Shown: one piece after another, positions 57,870-64,000 of the stretch
Position numbering within the stretch: the first letter of the stretch is position 1
How the letters are laid out: the number at the start of each line of letters is the position of its first letter
From: Larix kaempferi
Lineage: Eukaryota; Streptophyta; Pinopsida; Pinales; Pinaceae
Reading direction: 5' to 3'
DNA length: 64,000 nucleotides
Assembly (NCBI GenBank): GCA_027924585.1
Contig: BSBM01001026.1
Coordinates: 2,054,501-2,118,500 of the forward strand
Position numbers and translations under genes: made by a program
The notes under the pieces: generated by a model
The model's input: only the letters and a program-made list of their open reading frames with translations
Databases searched by the model: none
What the model was told of the DNA's origin: nothing

Positions 57870-58054
57870 TGTTGTTGCAGCAACACTCCCCCCAAAATTT
57901 TGCACATATGGGGCCCCTCCTTTATTTTTATTTTTTTAGAAAGGCTTCCTTAAACGTTTTTTTTCCAGCTTTTATCTTTGCTTTTAAGCAGAGAGTCTCG
58001 CCATGAGAAACTCCAAGCATGCCAGAAGATTTTGACTCTCAAATAGAAGATCTT

Positions 58055-59480
58055 TCAATGAAGTTTTTTCTCGAAGTCACAGAGCAATTTGCTAAAACCC
58101 CGTAGTGGTGGAAGCCTCTCTCTTAAACGCCCGCAAAAGAACTTAGAAAACTCTCGTCGAATAAACCACGGAAGCTCTCGGGCTATCCTTCTGAAATGGC
58201 GGAGGCCAATCTCATAAACCGCCCGTCTAAGCCTTCCGAAGTAAAACTTGGAAACTTTTCGATTTTTGTTTCTGCGGAACAATTCAAATTTTCCTCCCGA
58301 AAAGATTCTGCTTCCGAAACGGCGGAGCAATTCAATATTTTTCCCGTAACTGCGGAAGCCGCTCGCATAAGCTTCTCAAAGGAAGACTTAGAGAATTTTT
58401 GTCAGAAGAACGTGGGAGCACTTGGGAAATCCTTCCGAAACGGTAGAGTGCCTCGCTCAAACCTTCCGCAACCGCGAAAGCTTTCCACGAAACCGCGGGA
58501 GCTGTGGTCAAATCCTCTCGAAAAGAACTTGAAACATTCTCCCAAAAGGTTGCGGAACAATTTAAGGGAACCGCCTGAAACCCGCGGAGGAATTCACGAA
58601 TTCGTTCCAAAGCTATAAGGAGACTTAGCAATTTTCTTTGGAAAGTTGCGGGAGCCAATGGGTAATTCTTTCCGGAACGGCGGAGCCATTCATCGAAACT
58701 TTCCGCAGTCGCGGAGGAATTCGTTCTTTCCGTTCGAAACAGTGAGCGCCTTCTGTCAAATCTCCCGAAACTTTGGCAAAAGACTTAGGTTTTTTCTTTG
58801 AAGTTGCGGAATCCTTAGAGCTTCTCCACCCGAAAATTGCGGAAACCTTCCGGTTTTCTTCCCGAAACAGCGGGAGAACTTGGGAAAGACACCCGAAAAA
58901 AGTTGGAATAGTTTGTTAAAATCGCGGAAGCTTCTGATGAAATCCTTCCGAAACGGCGGAAGAATTCAGCGAAGTGGTCCGAAGCGACGGAAGTCGTTCA
59001 CATAAGCTTTCCGAAAAGAGACTTAGAAAAACTTTGAAAACCTGCGGAAGCCTTCGGATTTTCCTTCCGAAACGGCGGAATCCATCCACAAAAGCTTTCC
59101 GAAATACCACGGAGAAATTCGCGAATTTCTTCCGAAACCGCGAAAAGTTCTCCCTGACTTGCCGAAACACCGAAAGGATGAGGCCCTTCCGGAACAATTC
59201 CAAGAAGCCACCCGCAACCGCAGAAACTTTCAAGTTTCCCTTCCGAAAATACCGGGAGCATTCGCCATATCGTCCCAAAACCCCGCGAGACTTAGAAACT
59301 TTTGGATTTGCGGAAGCCCTTTGCAAATAGCTTCCGAAACGGCGGAAGCCTTGGCGTTATCTGTCTGCAACGCGGGGTTCTTTTGCGGAAGGCTTCAAAT
59401 TTCCCTTCCGCGATGCGCCCCGAAACGGAGGAAACTTTCCCTGAACCCTTCCGCAACGGCGGGTATGATTCGCAAGGTGG
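58055..59480 (+). repeat. CpG-rich hairpin repeat array of U2
   Basis: ACTTAGAAA-type phrases lie near 58139, 58385, 58622, 58784, 59018 and 59288, spaced about 160-270 bp. Hairpins such as GCTTCCG-AAACGG-CGGAAGC at 59330-59349 recur. The array is longer than in U1. Overlapping open frames on both strands here are by-products of the CpG-rich repeats. Confidence 0.8.
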
Positions 59481-59587
59481 TCCCGCGAATTGCGGTCGCA
59501 CGGAAATCGAAACATTTTGACGTGACCACAACGGGCGGCGTATTTAAGCCGCATTTTAATTGTGCCAACTACCAATCTAAATGCTCG

Positions 59588-60820
59588 CACGTGCCTGTCT
59601 TTTATAAATATACGGTGGGGGGCTCGAGCCAATACACCATTGTTTTCGATTGGAAAACGACGTGGAACACCGTGCAAATCGCTCCAGCTGACCTCGCTCA
59701 TCCGCATTCGCGGCCACCTCGTTCAAGCGATCCCCACGGTGCCAGGTAGGATTTTAACCTTGAAATTCGCCCCTTTTACGGTTTCCAGTTGCTTTTGGGT
59801 TGTCTTTTGTTTGAAAAAGATGGGTTTTGGTGGGATTTTGACGGGAAAAACACCCGTCAAGGGCTGTATTTTTCCCGTCAAATGCAGTTGAATGGAGTTC
59901 TCGTCATATAAAACAGACATTGGTTAAAACATTTTTTTTTAGTAGAGACGGTTGGTGCGGGCAGTTAAACTTGTTCCATTTTAATCCCCGGGCCGCTTGC
60001 CTCGTTTTGTGAAAAACTGTCGAAGCCCCATAGGCTTTTCATGTCCCCGGCCGAAAGGTCAGGACGTAAAACCCCGGACCTTTCCGTAATCCTCATTCCC
60101 AACATGCCCTCTACCCAAGTCAAAACCTAGGAACCGACGCCATTACCCCTGTTCAAATACCGTGAGCGTTCAAGTTACGCGAGCTGAAACCCGAAACCAT
60201 GGCCACTCGAGCCTTTCCCGTCAGTATGTCTCCGGCGCCATCACCCTCGCTCGAACTAGAGTTTCCCATAGAGCACCTCGGCGAGTGCCGTAAGTGACAA
60301 TAGCATTCGAGGCCCTCACCGAGTCGAAAGTGCGAAAGGGGCTCCCTTGTTGTCACAGAGTCCTTCCAACCCGAGCTTCCCCGCCATTAGCCTTTCAAAC
60401 CGTAGCAGTGACAAAATTTACCCTCTTCCCCAGAGCCAAACCGAAAGCAGGCTGCTTCCGCAGCGCGCTTATCCTCACAGGAGCATACTGAGCCTGCCCC
60501 TTTAAAAGAATTAAGATGGCTGAGATTTATAATGGTGTCCCTGTTAAAACGAATATCACCCTTTCTCCTAGGGCCGGGCCGAGAGCAGACTGTTGCCTAT
60601 CCTCTCAGGAACACCCCAAAGCTTCCCCCTTTAAAAGATTCAAATGTTTAAATTTGTATTTCATATTGAAATGATGTATTGTTCCTCCTAAGTACACAGC
60701 TTCACATTGCTCCTTATCTCATTCATGTATCAAAACAACGATTCTCTCTGTTAAAATCTCACAGTATGTTGCTCAATATCATGATGACTTGTATATGGGT
60801 GCTATCAGGGGTAAGTCAAG
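59588..60820 (+). promoter_or_regulatory. U2 promoter, 5' exon and 5' UTR intron
   Basis: A G-box CACGTG (59588-59593) is followed by TATAAATA (59603-59610). Donor CAG/GTAGGATTTTAACC at 59745/59746 and acceptor GCTATCAG ending at 60808 define a 1063-bp intron 12 bases before ATG 60821. The layout is the same as in U1 despite considerable divergence. Confidence 0.6.
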
Positions 60821-63800
60821 ATGCCGAAAACCGGTAATAAGAAGGCTAAGATGACAGAAAGGAAGCCTGCGCCACTCAAAACTGAATCTTCACTCCAGGA
60901 CACTAGGTGCACCACCGGTGTCCCTCCTGAAATCAGATGGGGTGACATCTACAGAATGATCCGAGACCAAGAAATCCCAGATATGTTGTTAGAGGAAGCA
61001 CCGATTTATCTTAATATCAGAGCCTCAGGCATAACTAGAGCCGCTACCCGCCCTGAGCTGTTCCCCTGTGCTGAAGTGATCGGATGGATACTCCAACATG
61101 TTGATGTTGAAGGGAGAGTGATAAATGATAACGGGAAAGTGGCTATTGCCTCATTTCAACCCGCGTATATTGCGGCAGCCTACAAATTTCCCCGTGTCCA
61201 ACAACCTCTGACTGACGAATGGTTGAGCCAAATGAATAACGTTGAGATGGCCAAGAAGCTGCTAATGGCGGGAAAACATTTGAGAAAGAAAGGAAGTGAT
61301 GAATATGACGTACAAAATCTTAGAGCTCCTTTCAGATTGATCGCTTTAATGCTGTGCAGAATCTTCGGCATGCCCAATGGCACAGTGTATAAGATTCAGT
61401 GGATCCCTATCATCCACTACGTGGCATTCAAGGGAACTGTGTTTGACTGGGCCACTATCCTATCAGACAGTCTGGCCTCGATGATAATTGTTGCTAAAGA
61501 AGGACTAGCCTTGAAGAAGGATGAATTTTTCATGTCCTCATATCTGATTGATTGTATTTTGGCCAAGATAGACTTCCCCAAATTGGGCTGCACATGGGAT
61601 AGGGCCACCGCCCCGGTTTATATCGCATTCAAGATGTTGTGGGCTCAGAATTACAAGCCCAACTACAAACTCATCTGTGAGGGGTTCATCATGCCCCTAT
61701 ACGAGAAAATGTTCAAGGAAGAACCAAACTGCCTGTGAGAAAATGCTTTGGAAGTCCTTGAGGATTATGGGGACTTTTACTTTTCGGAGCAAGGTACCTA
61801 CCTGAGAATGTTTGGACGGACTAAGCCCCCATACATCTTGCCACAGTATGCCATAGACTATGTGGTTCTCAAAGAAGCAGTAAGACAACTCTTCCTAGAT
61901 GGGATTGGAGCAATGCTCCACAAACAACATAAGGCTTCCTTTCCCCCCCTACCTTTCTGCATAGGTGCTTACAAGTTTTCAGGGGTTTCCTCGGCCAACG
62001 AATTTGTTCAAGAGCTGAAAGCCTTCCACTTCGGTGAGGTAATCTTCCACAGGAATGACCGAAAGGGAAGAGTTGCTGAGCACTGTAAGGATATCTATGC
62101 TCACTTCGAGTACTCCCACTATCCTGATGCCGAGGAAGAGGCATCAGCAACACGGCTGAGCTACGGATCTGTCGCCAAGGCACTGGAGCAAGCTCTAGCT
62201 CAACCAAGGCCCAGAAGACCAGCCAGCAAAAGGAGAAAGAAGCTGAGGATGCCCGAGCTCAGGAAGAGCTCAGATTAAGAGAAGAAGCGAGGTTACAGCG
62301 GGAAGCTGAGGAAGCAAGAAAGCAGTAAGAAGCTGAAAATGAAAGACTGGAGAAAGAGGCTGAGGAATCCCAAAAGCAGAAAGAGGCTGAAGCTGAGCAG
62401 GCTGAGGAAGAAAAGAGGGCGGAAGAAGAATTGAAGACAAGGGAAGATGCCAAGGCAGGTGGATCCGATATACAGGACATGGAAATAGACACCTCTCAAG
62501 TAGGGGGCTCTGGTGCCGAAAATAAAGGAGGAGACCCTGCTCAGGAAGTCCGGACCCCACCAACAGAAGAAGACATAGACATCATAAACTGACCAATTGT
62601 CCCGTACACTCCATCGGGAAAGCGTACGATGTCCAAGTGGAATGAGTTTGTCTATGACAAGAAAAGAAAAGCAATGGTCCTCAAATCAGAAGAGAGGATC
62701 AAAAGTCCCTTCCATGAAGACATCGTTACCCACCGAGAGGTCACTATAATGCAGAATACGGATCAAGATCCCTTTGCTATGGCGACCGCAGCTGTAGCAA
62801 CGGCAAAAGCCTCCCTGGCCAATGTAGGCGTGATGGTAAGAGATAATGAATTGACAAGGAAGAAAGCTCGTACGCTACAACAAACTGTGGCTAATGAGCA
62901 AGCCCAAAGAGATCTGGCAGTGAACAAGTATAATTGCTTGTACGATGAACATAAGGAGTTGTCAAACAAGTACAGCCAGCTGGAGGAGGAAAAGGACCAG
63001 CTAACACTCCAAATAATGATTGTAGAAGTGGAGAAGAATGGAGCGGAAGAAAAAGATTCTCAGCTAGAAGCAGACAAGCAGACATTAGCTGAGCGGTTAG
63101 AGCAGGCTGAGAGCAAAACGATGGACATATCTCCCTTCCATGAGCTGTCCTGCAGCATCCTAAGGCAAATAAATGACATGCAGGAGCTAATCACTAACGA
63201 GGTTTGCAAGCTCAAGGTCATGATAGTCAGATTAAAAGAAATTAATGCGGAGGCCCACAGGCTCAAAGCTAAGAATACCCGTGTCAAGGAAAATATCATA
63301 AGTCAGATGGCATGGAGAGAAGGGAAATGGGGTTTCCCCCCGCATCTTCCATTTAAAGCTGTGGACGATTTTAATGAAGACATAGCCTTGCTGGAGTTTG
63401 GCAGGAACTGTGCCAATAAGCTGATAACCAGTGTGCAGAGAACAACAGATAAAATTAACAGTCTATACCAAAAGCTCAAAGGAGTCCATGACAAATGAAC
63501 ATTGAGTTTCCCTCAGACCCTAGAGGACTTTCCGAAAAAGGAGCAGCGGTTGTCTCAACTAAAGGAAGAGCTAGGCGTTCAAATGGAGTATGTGAAAAGG
63601 ATTGATGTCCTGGCTATTGATGACCTCCAGCTCTATATTGGTTCATCATCACTCCACAACCATCTGCTGAAGGAAGTGCATCAAGCTGCAGTAGCAGAAG
63701 TTCAAAGCATTAAAGCAGAGCTCGGGAAGAATGTGACTTCTCAGAAAATCTTGTTCCCTACTGCAGCAAACATAGTCATAAGGGACACAGGTGTGTGGTA

Positions 63801-64000
63801 CGGCTACATAGCAGAGGAAGACAGGAAAGCTGCAGCAGCAGCAGGAGCATCAGTAGATCTAGGATCTTCTCTCCCAGCAACCTCTTCCCCAGCAATGGTA
63901 GAAAGTCTAGCCAGTTCAATCCCCCCTTCCCAATTAGAAGCAGCATCAGCAGGAGATTCGAGGGTCTCTTCCCAGGCAGCATCAGCAACAGTTAACTTGG
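60821..64000 (+). pseudogene. U2 long ORF, unknown family, more than 1050 codons
   Basis: Homologous to the U1 ORF from ATG 60821. A stop lies at 61736. A 10-base deletion near 62135 shifts the frame; after it, translation continues in the new frame with stops at 62326, 62590 and 63496 and is open to the window end. After the globular domain come an E/A-rich coiled coil (62220-62430), DMEIDTSQVGG, then MSKWNEFVYDKKRKAM, an Ala-rich FAMATAAVATAKASLANV, a second long coiled coil (62850-63300), FPPHLPFKAVDDFNEDIALL and an Ala/Ser-rich tail. No known domain was recognised. It could be the first gene of a larger element whose enzymes lie to the right. Confidence 0.75.

Larger units (their letters stand above)
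57870..64000 (+). mobile_element. U2: second copy of the U family, runs off the window
   Basis: It starts TGTTGTTGCAGCAACA at 57870 within the U1 ORF, preceded by GGTAC. It has the same parts as U1 in the same order, but the ORF continues to the window end. The 3' end and target duplication are outside the window. Confidence 0.6.

Noticed and set aside
57500-57907. Leu/Pro-rich minus-strand frame opposite the U1 coiled coil
   Set aside because: The antisense of Glu/Ala-rich coding always gives such frames; no support of its own.
53940-59480. CRISPR-like or satellite array
   Set aside because: Units are degenerate and uneven, without constant repeats and unique spacers, and the DNA is plant nuclear.

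Overview
The window looks like nuclear DNA of a plant with a large genome. It is built almost entirely of nested LTR retrotransposons, and I could not identify any intact host gene, tRNA or rRNA gene. Lineage evidence is Ty1/copia with an initiator-Met primer site, Athila-like Ty3/gypsy with tRNA-Asp-type primer sites, and Tat-like Ty3/gypsy with an archaeal-type second RNase H and antisense accessory genes. A gymnosperm or other big-genome plant fits, but the species cannot be told from sequence alone.

Layout, left to right. (1) 1-2300: unassigned AT-rich DNA with a small tandem repeat. (2) 2320-10435: decayed Athila-like gypsy element on the minus strand, called Gy1. (3) 10436-15095: Ty1/copia element on the plus strand, its 3' LTR cut by the next element. 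(4) 15096 to about 37414: Tat-like gypsy element on the minus strand, Tat-A. It has gag, PR, RT, RNase H, INT, a second archaeal-type RNase H, and a spliced antisense gene resembling the plant mobile domain (PMD) family. Tat-A gag is split by a complete LTR element, Tat-N (24066-34269, plus strand, gag-PR only), and by a solo LTR of the same family (35357-36077). (5) About 37415 to 53764: a second Tat-like element on the plus strand, Tat-B. It has gag, PR, archaeal-type RNase H and the antisense gene, but no RT or INT. Its leader is interrupted by a young non-autonomous element, Ath-N (38628-46860), with 3206-bp LTRs and a gag-only interior. (6) 53765-64000: two head-to-tail copies of an unrecognised element family, U1 and U2. 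Each starts with TGTTGTTGCAGCAACA and carries a CpG-rich hairpin-repeat promoter region, a conserved TATA/5' exon/intron module and a long ORF ending in coiled coils. U2 is inserted in the U1 ORF, and U1 in the Tat-B antisense gene.

The insertions give a readable order. Tat-A cut the copia LTR; Tat-N and the solo LTR landed in Tat-A gag, and removing them restores the gag frame. Tat-B probably landed in Tat-A, Ath-N landed in Tat-B (5-bp duplication GCGCC), U1 landed in Tat-B and U2 in U1.

Most interesting points: a TFIIE-alpha zinc-ribbon gene fragment captured in both LTRs of Ath-N; the antisense gene with an intron at the same codon in both Tat elements; and the undescribed U family. Almost all coding regions carry stops or frameshifts, so they are listed as pseudogenes. 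Domain calls are from motifs read by eye, without database searches.
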